From contig JAJDCZ010000043.1 of NCBI GenBank assembly GCA_029260555.1, positions 43,641 through 107,640 on the forward strand: 64,000 nucleotides of DNA, read 5' to 3'. Position 1 is the stretch's first letter. Every line of letters begins with the position of its first letter. The notes under the pieces are model-generated. The model saw only the letters and a program-made list of their open reading frames with translations, had not been told where the DNA came from and did not search any database. The translations under genes were made by a program, and so were the position numbers. This stretch comes from Phycisphaerales bacterium (lineage in GTDB: Bacteria > Planctomycetota > Phycisphaerae > Phycisphaerales > UBA1924). Below, in pieces: positions 51,050 to 59,377 of the stretch.

Positions 51050-51360
51050 GTTAGAGCGTCTCCAGTTGAAGAGTTTGGCGCCAGCCTTGGCTTATTTAAA
51101 CATATTGGTACACAGCACCAAGCAATCAGCCCGAGCAATCAGTTGCAAGGATGATCCTTATTTCCACCGCTTCACGCCATGTGCAGACTCACCATCTGCC
51201 AAGGAACAAGAGAGATTTTCTTTTATACAGATACAACAAATACAGACATTTACACAATCTTTAGAAAAATGGCACAGATTAGCCATTGGAGGTATCTGCT
51301 CAAGGGCTGTCTGCTCATTCTTGATATCGCGAGCAAGAAGTTTGCAATTGTGAGGCCTGA
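51050..51360. other. Divergent intergenic region before the glycan cluster
   Basis: 311 bases, more A/T-rich than neighbours. On the minus strand TTGGTG, 16 bases, TTAAAT (about 51093-51123) is a weak candidate promoter for the beta-solenoid gene. No plus-strand promoter stands out. No open frame of note, repeat or RNA gene is seen. Confidence 0.4.
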
Positions 51361-52620
51361 GTGAACATAGATTCATCCAACCCGGTAACGATCAACACGC
51401 GCCCGATGGCGTTTGTGGGGAGGAATGGCCGAAGCAGCCATAGCCCGAGAATAGCGATGTATTCGCACGATACGCAGGGGCTGGGGCATATCAGACGAAA
51501 CTTGTTGATCGCACGCTGTTTGTGCAACCGTGGTGCTAACCCGACGATCCTGCTTCTGTCAGGAATCCGTGAAGCAGCCTCATTCAAAATGCCCAGGGGG
51601 GTTGATTGTCTGACGATTCCTTCTCTGGGCAAGGATATCAATGGCGGGTATCACTCCAGAAAGCTTGATATCTCGCTGGACGATTTGATGCAGATTCGCA
51701 CCAAGACCATCCAGGCCGCTCTTGATTCTTTCGCACCGGATATTTTGATCGTGGACAAGGTGCCCAGCGGTGCATTTGACGAACTTTTGCCCAGTCTGCC
51801 CGAGTTGCGTAAGCGAGGCACAAAAATCGTGCTGGGGCTTCGTGAGATTCTGGATGATCCTGAAGTGGTGCGGGCTGAATGGGAAAAGACCAATGCCCAG
51901 CAGGTTCTACGCGATTACTACGATCAAATTTGGATCTATGGCGACCCGACGATCTTTCGAGCGTCAGACGAATACGCTCTGGCTGCGGATCTGCAAAGCA
52001 AGGTTCGCTATACAGGATATCTCAACCCGCTGTTTGACCATGAACAAAGCGATGTGTCCTCCAGCAACAGCAACGGCAAGGCAAAGTCTGTTCTTTGTGT
52101 TGTGGGCGGCGGCCGAGACGGGGTTCAGCTTGCCGAGTCGTTTGTGCGTGCGCCACTGCCTGAGGGGGTGCGGGGAACGCTTATTACGGGGCCTTTGATG
52201 CCTCAGTTTGAGCGTGATCGTCTGCATGAGCAGGTTGATGGAGATCCAATGCGCAGCGTGGTCGAGTTTGTGACCAACCCCTTGCCATATTTACAAGAGG
52301 CTGATTCAGTCATTGCAATGGCGGGGTACAACACGGTGTGCGAGATTATTGCGATGCGCAAGAGGGCGCTTCTGGTGCCTCGGATGATGCCTCGAACAGA
52401 GCAGTTGATTCGTGCGCAATGCATGGCTGACCAGGGCGTGGTGGACATGCTTGATCCAGACCAGCTTTGCGCTCGTGAACTGGGGCGCTGGATTGGCGAG
52501 CATGACACCCGTGAGAGGCTGTTCGATGTGATCGACATGAATGGGACGACTCGTTTGCCGGGGCTGGTCAGGGAACTGCTGGGCAGGCCCAAGGCGGAGG
52601 TTGTATCGCATGTCATTTGA
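51361..52620 (+). CDS. Predicted glycosyltransferase (COG4671 / MurG-like GT28 fold)
   Basis: 419-residue cytoplasmic GT-B enzyme. It begins (after about 20 loose residues) RIAMYSHDTQGLGHIRRNLL, the recognisable COG4671 start, then LIVDKVPSGAFDELLPSLPE, GDPTIFRASDEYA and, in domain 2, ALLVPRMMPRTEQLIRAQCM. Family members are often found with other glycosyltransferases and exporters. The start is GTG 51361 with GAGG a few bases upstream; ATG 51406 would remove part of the loose N-terminus but has no site. First gene of the six-gene cluster; its stop overlaps the next start by eleven bases. Confidence 0.78.
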   Translation: MNIDSSNPVTINTRPMAFVGRNGRSSHSPRIAMYSHDTQGLGHIRRNLLIARCLCNRGANPTILLLSGIREAASFKMPRGVDCLTIPSLGKDINGGYHSRKLDISLDDLMQIRTKTIQAALDSFAPDILIVDKVPSGAFDELLPSLPELRKRGTKIVLGLREILDDPEVVRAEWEKTNAQQVLRDYYDQIWIYGDPTIFRASDEYALAADLQSKVRYTGYLNPLFDHEQSDVSSSNSNGKAKSVLCVVGGGRDGVQLAESFVRAPLPEGVRGTLITGPLMPQFERDRLHEQVDGDPMRSVVEFVTNPLPYLQEADSVIAMAGYNTVCEIIAMRKRALLVPRMMPRTEQLIRAQCMADQGVVDMLDPDQLCARELGRWIGEHDTRERLFDVIDMNGTTRLPGLVRELLGRPKAEVVSHVI

Positions 52621-53857
52621 GGGCAACGATCTACCGGGTGAGCCTCAGGGGACGCGGGTGGGGTATGTGCTGAAGATGTATCCAAGACTTTCTGAGACAT
52701 TCATTGTCAACGAGATACTGGCGCATGAAGCAGCGGGGATGGACATTGATATATTCTCGCTTCGGGCACCGATTGATGGCAGATTTCATGAAGCCCTGGC
52801 TCGGGTTAAGGCGCTGGTGAGCTATATCCCCTATGAACCCAAGCGGGTTCAGAGCATGTGGAACACGCTGAGGGAACTGGGGCAGATCTTTGATGTTCAG
52901 CTTGGTGACTATGCAGATGTTGCAAGTGCCAATGATTTTCATCAGGCTGCGTGCGTGGCGATTATGGCAAAGGAACGGGGGACCACGCATCTGCATGCAC
53001 ACTTTGGTTCGGTATCGACGACGATTGCGATGATTGCGAGCCGAATGAGTGGGATTCCATTTTCGTTTACTGCCCACGCCAAGGATATTTTTCATGAGAG
53101 CGTGGAGCATGCTGATTTATCAGCCAAGTTGAGTCGTGCAGCTCATGTGGTGACGGTGAGTGATTACAACCATGGGTATCTGCAAGATACTTTTAGTCGT
53201 GCTGCGGACAGTGTGGTGCGGATCTATAACGGGCTTGATCTTGCGGAGTTTTCATATGCAGATCCGGTTGAGCGCGAGCCTTTGATTCTGGGTGTGGGGC
53301 GGCTGGTGGAGAAGAAGGGTTTTTCGGATCTGGTTGATGCCATGGTAATCATCCGCGAGCGGGCACCGGAACTTCGGTGTGAGATTGTGGGTACAGGGCC
53401 GATGGCTGGGCCTTTGCGTGAGCAGATTCAAAGGCTCGGGCTTGAGGATAGCGTCTCATTGATGGGTTCAAGACCTCGGGCGGAGGTAATCGAGCATGTA
53501 CGCCGGGCATCGGTGCTTGCTGCGCCTTGTATTGTTGGGGCAGATGGCAATCGAGACGGGTTGCCTACGGTGTTGCTTGAAGCGATGGCGCTGGGCACGC
53601 CTTGCGTTTCGACGCCTGTGACGGGGATTCCTGAAGCGATAGAACATGGCGTGACGGGTCTGATGGTTGAGCCTGGAGATGTCCAATCGCTGGCTGAACA
53701 GTTGTTGCGTGTGTGCGCATCAGCGGAGTTGAAGTTGAGTCTGGCAAACTCAGCCCGTCAGCGGATAGTCGAGCTGTTTGATATTCATGTGAACACACGG
53801 GTGATGCGAGAGCGGTGCTTTGCGGGTTCGTGTGCTGGTCTGAATGGTACGATCTGA
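52610..53857 (+). CDS. Glycosyltransferase family 4 (GT-B)
   Basis: 415-residue glycosyltransferase. The start EGNDLPGEPQGTRVGYVLKM leads to YPRLSETFIVNEILAHEAAG, the typical GT4 beginning. Further text: THLHAHFGSVSTTIAMIASR, FSFTAHAKDIFHESVEHADL and, in the donor domain, LILGVGRLVEKKGFSDLVDA and EAMALGTPCVSTPVTGIPEA with the E-x7-E motif. Start ATG 52610 with GGAGG (52596-52600) nine bases upstream, inside the previous gene's end. Probable job: adds a sugar to a growing surface glycan. Confidence 0.92.
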   Translation: MSFEGNDLPGEPQGTRVGYVLKMYPRLSETFIVNEILAHEAAGMDIDIFSLRAPIDGRFHEALARVKALVSYIPYEPKRVQSMWNTLRELGQIFDVQLGDYADVASANDFHQAACVAIMAKERGTTHLHAHFGSVSTTIAMIASRMSGIPFSFTAHAKDIFHESVEHADLSAKLSRAAHVVTVSDYNHGYLQDTFSRAADSVVRIYNGLDLAEFSYADPVEREPLILGVGRLVEKKGFSDLVDAMVIIRERAPELRCEIVGTGPMAGPLREQIQRLGLEDSVSLMGSRPRAEVIEHVRRASVLAAPCIVGADGNRDGLPTVLLEAMALGTPCVSTPVTGIPEAIEHGVTGLMVEPGDVQSLAEQLLRVCASAELKLSLANSARQRIVELFDIHVNTRVMRERCFAGSCAGLNGTI

Positions 53858-55023
53858 TGCGAGCGGCGTATGTCTGCATGGATCCGGGGATACCCGTGTT
53901 TGGCACCAAGGGGTGCTCGATCCATGTTCAGGAGATCCTAAGGCAGATGATCCTGCGGGGGATGGAAGTTGATCTTTACACACTCAGGCTCGGTGGCACT
54001 GCAGCAGGTATGCTCAGTGATGTGCAGATCCATGTTCTAGAATTGGAAAAGCACCCAGGCCCTGCAGCCCGGGAACGCGCACTGCTTGAGATGAACGAAA
54101 AGCTTATAGAGCAGATGCGTGCAGAGCCGGGGTATGATCTTGTGTATCAAAGGCACGCACTGTGGAGCTATGCCGCGATGGAATACGCTCAGCAGGTCGG
54201 CGCGCCAGGCGTGCTGGAGGTGAATGCACCCTTGATTCAAGAGCAGCTCAAATATCGCACGCTGATGGATGTGCCCGGTGCGCAAGAAGCACGCGACCGG
54301 GCTTACAAAGCAGCACGCAGAATCACGGTTGTTTCATCAGAGCTTGCAGAGCAGATCACGCCTGAGGCAGACCTGCAGAAGATCATCGTCGCGCCCAATG
54401 GTGTTAACCCGGAGCGGTTTGCTCAAATGCCTGTGAGCACTGATGGGCTTTTGACTCTGGGGTTTGTTGGCACACTAAAGCCTTGGCATGGCGTGGAAGT
54501 GTTGATTCAGGCGTTTGCATTTGCAGCTCAGTCAGTGCCTGATTTGAAGTTGGTCTTGATCGGCGATGGTCCTCAGCGTGAGGAACTCGAAGCACTCGCC
54601 AGGCGGTTTGACATTGGTGATTCTGTAGAGTTTACGGGAGCAGTATTGCCAGAAGAGATCCCGGAGCATTTGTCGCGTGTTCATGTTGCTGTGGCGCCGT
54701 ATCCTGAGTTGGAGGGGTTTTATTTTTCGCCACTGAAGGTGTTGGAATACATGGCTGCGGGATGCGGAGTGATTGCCAGCGACATTGGTCAGATCCGGGG
54801 TCTGATTCGTGACAAGGAGAACGGGCTTTTGGTCAGGCCCGGGAGTGTTTCAGATCTGACCAGAGCGATCTTGCTGTGTTGTGACGAGAAGCCTTTGTGT
54901 GGCACATTGGGGAGGCAGGCTCGGATTGATGTGACAGGCGGGCACACATGGAAGCATGTGCTTGACCGCACGCTTTGTGGGTTGTTTGATGAACCGGCGG
55001 TGCGTCCTGGTGCAGATTTGTGA
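53857..55023 (+). CDS. Glycosyltransferase family 4 (GT-B)
   Basis: 388-residue glycosyltransferase. Start RAAYVCMDPGIPVFGTKGCS followed by IHVQEILRQMILRGMEVDLY. Acceptor-side text includes YDLVYQRHALWSYAAMEYAQ; the donor half has TLGFVGTLKPWHGVEVLIQA and LKVLEYMAAGCGVIASDIGQ with the E-x7-E-like region. ATG 53857 shares its A with the TGA stop of the preceding gene, so coupling is likely. It differs enough from its neighbour to act at another step. Confidence 0.92.
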   Translation: MRAAYVCMDPGIPVFGTKGCSIHVQEILRQMILRGMEVDLYTLRLGGTAAGMLSDVQIHVLELEKHPGPAARERALLEMNEKLIEQMRAEPGYDLVYQRHALWSYAAMEYAQQVGAPGVLEVNAPLIQEQLKYRTLMDVPGAQEARDRAYKAARRITVVSSELAEQITPEADLQKIIVAPNGVNPERFAQMPVSTDGLLTLGFVGTLKPWHGVEVLIQAFAFAAQSVPDLKLVLIGDGPQREELEALARRFDIGDSVEFTGAVLPEEIPEHLSRVHVAVAPYPELEGFYFSPLKVLEYMAAGCGVIASDIGQIRGLIRDKENGLLVRPGSVSDLTRAILLCCDEKPLCGTLGRQARIDVTGGHTWKHVLDRTLCGLFDEPAVRPGADL

Positions 55024-56864
55024 TGGGCGGGCACAAGACAAAAACTGAAGTGGATGGGCATGGGGGAGCGCTTGGAAGTCTGAAGCGGATTCTGGTGCGG
55101 TTTTGGCCTCAGATTCGATCTCAGATGGGATTGATCGTGGGAGCTTCGGTAGCGCTGGTTGGTCAGACGATTTTTCGCACGCTTGAGCCTTGGCCTTTGA
55201 AGTTTGTGTTTGATCGTGTGATTCGAGAAACACCCAAGAATTCAGATAGTTGGTTTTCGACGGTCGATCCCGCGTATTTGTTGCCGATGTGTGCGCTGGC
55301 GCTGGTGGTGATCGCGTCGCTGCGGGCGTTGTCGTCGTATCTGAGCACTGTGGGGCTTGCGCTTGCTGGCAATCGTATTTTGACGAGCGTGCGCGGCGAG
55401 ATGTTTTCGCATTTGCAAAGCTTGTCGCTTGGTTTTCATGACAAGGCGCGGACGGGAGATTTGCTGACGCGGGTGGTTGGTGACATTGGCAGGCTGCAGG
55501 AAGTATCGGTGACAGCGATGTTGCCTCTGGTTGCAAATACGCTGACCTTTGTTGTGATGTTTGTTGTGATGTTCACGATGAACTGGAAGTTGGCGCTGGT
55601 AGCGCTCATGACGGTGCCTTTGTTTCTTGTTTCAACGCGGGTGCTGGGCGGGCGGATTCGATCCGCAGCACGCAAGCAGCGCAAGCAGGAAGGTGCAATG
55701 GGCGCGACCGCTGCGGAGGCTCTGGGGGCGATTCGCGTGGTGCAGTCACTTTCGCTTGAAAGCATCCAGAGCAAGGCCTTCCAGAAAGAGAATGCTGCCA
55801 GCCTCAAAGAAGGCGTGCGCACACGGAGGTTATCTGCAAGACTTGAGCGAACAGTGGATGTCATTGTATCTATCGCCCACGCGGGGGTGTTGTGGTATGG
55901 CGCGACACTTGTGCTTGCTCAAGAGCTGTCCGTGGGTGACTTGATCGTGTTCCTTGCGTATTTACGCAGCGCGCTCAAGCCCATGCGTGACCTTGCCAAA
56001 TACACGGGTCGAATCGCCAAGGCGCTGGCATCAGGCGAGCGCGTGGTGGAGATCTTGAATACTGAACCTGAAGTTGAAGATGCTCCAGACGCGGTCCCCG
56101 CACCAGCGACGATTGGTGAACTGGTATTTCACAATTTGAGTTATTCGTATGTGCAGGGGGTGTATGCGATTCGTGATGTGTCTCTGGAACTTCGCAAGGG
56201 GGAGGTTGTCTGGCTGCGTGGCGATTCTGGTGCGGGCAAGTCAACGCTGATTAGTCTGCTGCTTCGGCTTCATGATCCATGTCAGGGGCGAGTTGAGATT
56301 GATGGCGAGGATATTCGCAAATACACGGTGCGGTCGTATCGGTCTTTGGTGTCGCTTGTGCCTCAGGATGTGGTGTTGTTCGGGGTCAGCGTGGTTGAGA
56401 ACATTGCTTATGGCAACCCGTCAGCGACGCCAGAGCAGATTCAAGAAGCTGCGCAGATTGCCAGGGCGGACAGCTTTATTCGTGAGTTGCCCGAGGGTTA
56501 CGAAACGGTTCTGGGTGAGCGAGGCGCGACGCTATCTGGGGGCCAAAGGCAGCGGATTGCCATTGCCAGGGCGATTGTGCGGGGGTCGCCGGTGTTGGTG
56601 CTGGATGAGCCTTCAACGGGGCTTGATGAGCAGAGCCGGGTGCAGATTCGTCGGGCGATTGATGATCTTCGCGAGGAGCGGATTGTGCTGGTGATCGCGC
56701 ATGATGAAGATGCGGTGCGGGATGTTGATCGTGTTGTGACCATAGATCAGGGTAAGCTGATTGCAGATTCTGCCTTGGAGCCTGAGAAGCGGGACGATTT
56801 GACGGGGCAGCGTTCACCCGGGACGGATCCGGGTGGAAAGATGGATGATGCTGTCAAAAGCTGA
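55023..56864 (+). CDS. ABC transporter, fused permease and ATPase (exporter)
   Basis: 613-residue half-transporter of the MsbA/exporter type. Permease part of six helices (about residues 20-330: LIVGASVALVGQTIFRTLEP, LVANTLTFVVMFVVMFTMNW). ATPase part: Walker A RGDSGAGKSTLISLLLRL, Q-loop LVPQDVVLFG, signature LSGGQRQRIAIARAI, Walker B VLVLDEPSTGLD and the H-loop VIAHDEDA. The domain order and EAA-free permease are those of lipid or glycolipid exporters. ATG 55023 overlaps the previous stop (TGATG). It probably exports the glycan intermediate or a glycolipid made by the cluster. Confidence 0.93.
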   Translation: MGGHKTKTEVDGHGGALGSLKRILVRFWPQIRSQMGLIVGASVALVGQTIFRTLEPWPLKFVFDRVIRETPKNSDSWFSTVDPAYLLPMCALALVVIASLRALSSYLSTVGLALAGNRILTSVRGEMFSHLQSLSLGFHDKARTGDLLTRVVGDIGRLQEVSVTAMLPLVANTLTFVVMFVVMFTMNWKLALVALMTVPLFLVSTRVLGGRIRSAARKQRKQEGAMGATAAEALGAIRVVQSLSLESIQSKAFQKENAASLKEGVRTRRLSARLERTVDVIVSIAHAGVLWYGATLVLAQELSVGDLIVFLAYLRSALKPMRDLAKYTGRIAKALASGERVVEILNTEPEVEDAPDAVPAPATIGELVFHNLSYSYVQGVYAIRDVSLELRKGEVVWLRGDSGAGKSTLISLLLRLHDPCQGRVEIDGEDIRKYTVRSYRSLVSLVPQDVVLFGVSVVENIAYGNPSATPEQIQEAAQIARADSFIRELPEGYETVLGERGATLSGGQRQRIAIARAIVRGSPVLVLDEPSTGLDEQSRVQIRRAIDDLREERIVLVIAHDEDAVRDVDRVVTIDQGKLIADSALEPEKRDDLTGQRSPGTDPGGKMDDAVKS

Positions 56865-58134
56865 CCAACTCGTGGTTGACCGTGATCGTGGGTTGCCGGG
56901 CCTTGGCGTGGTGCTGAACGACGAGGCGGTCGGTGCGTTGTTGGCTGAGCGAATGGGGATCAGTGCTTCTGGTTTGCGGGGGGTGTATGTACGATACAAG
57001 CCGGGCGTGAGCTGTATGGTGGGGTATGAGTTGCAAGGTGCTGAGGGTCATGTTCAGCGTTTTTATGCACGGGCACATCGGCTTCAAGACCAGAACAAGA
57101 TTGTCAAGGAGCGTCGGGCTGTGGGCGTGGTGGGCAGTTCTGATGTGGGTCGGATTGTGCTTGAAGACCAGGCGGTGGTGGTGTTTGTTTTTCCACGGGA
57201 TCATGAGCTTTTATCCATCGAAAAGTTGATCAGCCCGCCAGAGCATGACTGGCGCAAACGGGTGTTCAAAAAAGACCGTTCGTTTGATGATGCCAAGGCG
57301 AGGGTGCTGCGCTACAAACCTGAGCGCAGGTTGGTGGTTGAGCTTTGCAGCACTAAGGCACGGTCGGTGGTCAAGTGCTATCGCCCAGCAGACTTTGACC
57401 TCGCTTATGGCAACGCGTGTTTTATTGAGCAGGCTGGGGGGATAGGGCGTGGGGAGGTAATAACGCCCAGGTTGCTGGGGCGGTCGATGAGGCACAAAAT
57501 GATGGCGTTTTCCTGGGTCAAAGGCAAAGCGATGCAGGAACTGCTGGAGCAACGCAATCGCGCGATGCTAGAAGAACTGGGCAGCGTGCTGAGCAGCTTG
57601 CACAAGATGCCAGGCAATCTGGATGTATGTTGGGAGCCTGCAACGGAGATTGGTGCGATGGAAAGTGCATGCTCACTGCTGGCATGGCTTGATCCAGAGC
57701 TGGGCGATCAATCTTGGGAGCTGTCAGCGAAGCTCAGCGCAATGCTGAGCAGCAAGACCTGGGCGCGCCAGCCGATTCATGGCGACATGAGTGCAGATCA
57801 GATTCTCGTGGGAGATGAGGGGTTGTGTGTCCTGGACTTTGATCGAGCGTGCATGGGGCCTGCAGAGCGAGACTTGGGTTCGTTCTGGGCATGGCAACTG
57901 GCTTATGCGTCTTACAGCCAAGATTCTGATCATACAGGGCAGGAGATCAAGGCGCTGTGTGCTGGGTATGAGAAGGGTGGTGGAGAGCTTGATCGTGAGG
58001 GTGTGAAGCTTTTTGCAGCTGTGGGTTTGGTGCAGCGGGCGCTTGAGCCGTTCCGCAGGCGGAGTGTGGGCTGGAATTATGATGCTGGGCAGCTTTTAGA
58101 GCGGGCAAGGAAGCTGATCGACAATGTCGCCTGA
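56845..58134 (+). CDS. Aminoglycoside-phosphotransferase-like kinase, Asn-to-Gln variant
   Basis: 429-residue cytoplasmic protein. The C-terminal half has the APH/choline kinase catalytic text IHGDMSADQILVGDEGLC and VLDFDRACMGPAERDLGSFW: His-Gly-Asp and a D-F-D metal motif, but Gln where the family has Asn. The N-terminal half (about 200 residues) is not the usual APH lobe and contains VRYKPGVSCMVGYELQG and VLRYKPERRLVVELCSTKAR. The overlap with the ABC gene is 20 bases. Could phosphorylate a sugar or lipid in the cluster; the start may be GTG 56833 or ATG 56848. Confidence 0.68.
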   Translation: MMLSKADQLVVDRDRGLPGLGVVLNDEAVGALLAERMGISASGLRGVYVRYKPGVSCMVGYELQGAEGHVQRFYARAHRLQDQNKIVKERRAVGVVGSSDVGRIVLEDQAVVVFVFPRDHELLSIEKLISPPEHDWRKRVFKKDRSFDDAKARVLRYKPERRLVVELCSTKARSVVKCYRPADFDLAYGNACFIEQAGGIGRGEVITPRLLGRSMRHKMMAFSWVKGKAMQELLEQRNRAMLEELGSVLSSLHKMPGNLDVCWEPATEIGAMESACSLLAWLDPELGDQSWELSAKLSAMLSSKTWARQPIHGDMSADQILVGDEGLCVLDFDRACMGPAERDLGSFWAWQLAYASYSQDSDHTGQEIKALCAGYEKGGGELDREGVKLFAAVGLVQRALEPFRRRSVGWNYDAGQLLERARKLIDNVA

Positions 58135-59245
58135 GATTTTCAGCCAGCTTGAATGTTTGCCGTGGGGGTTGAAGCTCAAACGGGCGTCGATCCGATCGCA
58201 AGGCCATGTGCTTCTTGAGTATGCTGGACCTGGGGATAGTGTGATTCCGGGTCAATGGTTTGCAGATGAGACATCGCTTACAAAGGTTGTACAAAAGACG
58301 GGTCAGGATGCCCGGATTGTGCAAACTCAAAGCGGGCTTGGAGTTTTGCTTCAGCCAGGCGGGGCGGATCGCAGACTCAAAGCCTTGAGCGGTCTTGCCA
58401 GGCAGGTAGGTTACACGCTTGTGGTGCATGTGCCCGAGCGAAGAGCCGTGCTGCGCCAGGTTTGTGATGATGGTGTTCGGTTCGTGAAGATGGTGCCCGT
58501 ACAGAAATACGCTGCATTTGTTGAGCGATGGGTGATTGGTAAAGCTGCTGCAGCTGAGGGGTTTCAGACACCCGAGTTGGTGGGTCTGGATGATTCGCTA
58601 GGCACGCTGAGCATGTCAGAGCTGGGTGAAGGGGTTGGGGGAAGCACGCTATACGATTGTCTGGATGGGGCTGAGACTGAAGCGTGGTTTGCCAGGGTGG
58701 GCGAGGCGCTTGGCTGTCTGCATCGGGCAAGTGGGCTGGGTGAAATGAGCACGCACGATGCCCAGGCTGAGGCTGAGCTGGTCAAAGGCGTGACAGCAAG
58801 AGCAATTTCAATGGTGGCGTGTGATCCTCATCAGTTGTCAGAGATGAGCCGTCGCGTGGTTGGGGAGTTGCAGGAGAATGAGGGGGCATTGGGGATCGTT
58901 CATCGCGATTTTTATGACAAGCAGATTGTGCTGGGCAGCGGCAATCAGCTGGGTCTTCTGGATTTTGATACGAGTGCGCACGGTGAGCCGGAGCTGGATA
59001 TTGCCAACATGCTCGTGCACATGGAGCTTCGAGTGCATCAGGGATACTGGGAAAAGGCGCGTGCCTTGGGGGCTATGAGACGGTTTCTTGCTGGTTATGG
59101 CCAGTGTGGAAAGGCAAGGGTGCTGATCTATGCCCGGGCAACCCGGGTTCGGCTGGCGTGTCTTTATGCACTTCGACCCAGGTGGAGGCACATTCCAGCC
59201 TTGCTGGTGGAGCAGGACCTGGTTTCTGGAGTGGTGCAGGGCTGA
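58124..59245 (+). CDS. APH-like kinase, second copy, Asn-to-Gln variant
   Basis: 373-residue protein with the same plan as the gene before it: a non-standard N-terminal half (RQVCDDGVRFVKMVPVQKYA) and a kinase C-terminal half with IVHRDFYDKQIVLGSGNQLG and LLDFDTSAHGEPELDIANML. His-Arg-Asp replaces His-Gly-Asp and Gln again takes the Asn place. The start overlaps the previous stop by eleven bases. The two kinases are distant paralogues and might act one after another or as a pair. Last gene of the cluster. Confidence 0.68.
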   Translation: MSPEIFSQLECLPWGLKLKRASIRSQGHVLLEYAGPGDSVIPGQWFADETSLTKVVQKTGQDARIVQTQSGLGVLLQPGGADRRLKALSGLARQVGYTLVVHVPERRAVLRQVCDDGVRFVKMVPVQKYAAFVERWVIGKAAAAEGFQTPELVGLDDSLGTLSMSELGEGVGGSTLYDCLDGAETEAWFARVGEALGCLHRASGLGEMSTHDAQAEAELVKGVTARAISMVACDPHQLSEMSRRVVGELQENEGALGIVHRDFYDKQIVLGSGNQLGLLDFDTSAHGEPELDIANMLVHMELRVHQGYWEKARALGAMRRFLAGYGQCGKARVLIYARATRVRLACLYALRPRWRHIPALLVEQDLVSGVVQG

Positions 59246-59295
59246 TTGAGCGGTTATCAGGCGTAGATGATGTTGGCTGGGTGGTTGCCGACCTG

Positions 59296-59326
59296 TTGCG
59301 TACTGGACGCTACACTTGGGTATAAC
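59296..59326 (+). promoter_or_regulatory. Possible promoter of the cystathionine beta-synthase gene
   Basis: TTGCGT (59296-59301) and TATAAC (59321-59326) are separated by 19 bases. The -10 is good and the -35 moderate; spacing is a little long. It lies 52 bases before ATG 59378. Confidence 0.4.
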
Positions 59327-59377
59327 GCGCCAAAAGCCTGATGCTGAATCAATGGGTCTGCACGGGCGGGGTGCCTG

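Noticed and set aside
59246..59377. SAM riboswitch ahead of the cystathionine beta-synthase gene
   Set aside because: The 132-base gap shows no SAM-I, SAM-II or SAH-type conserved core; only a promoter-like pair was seen.
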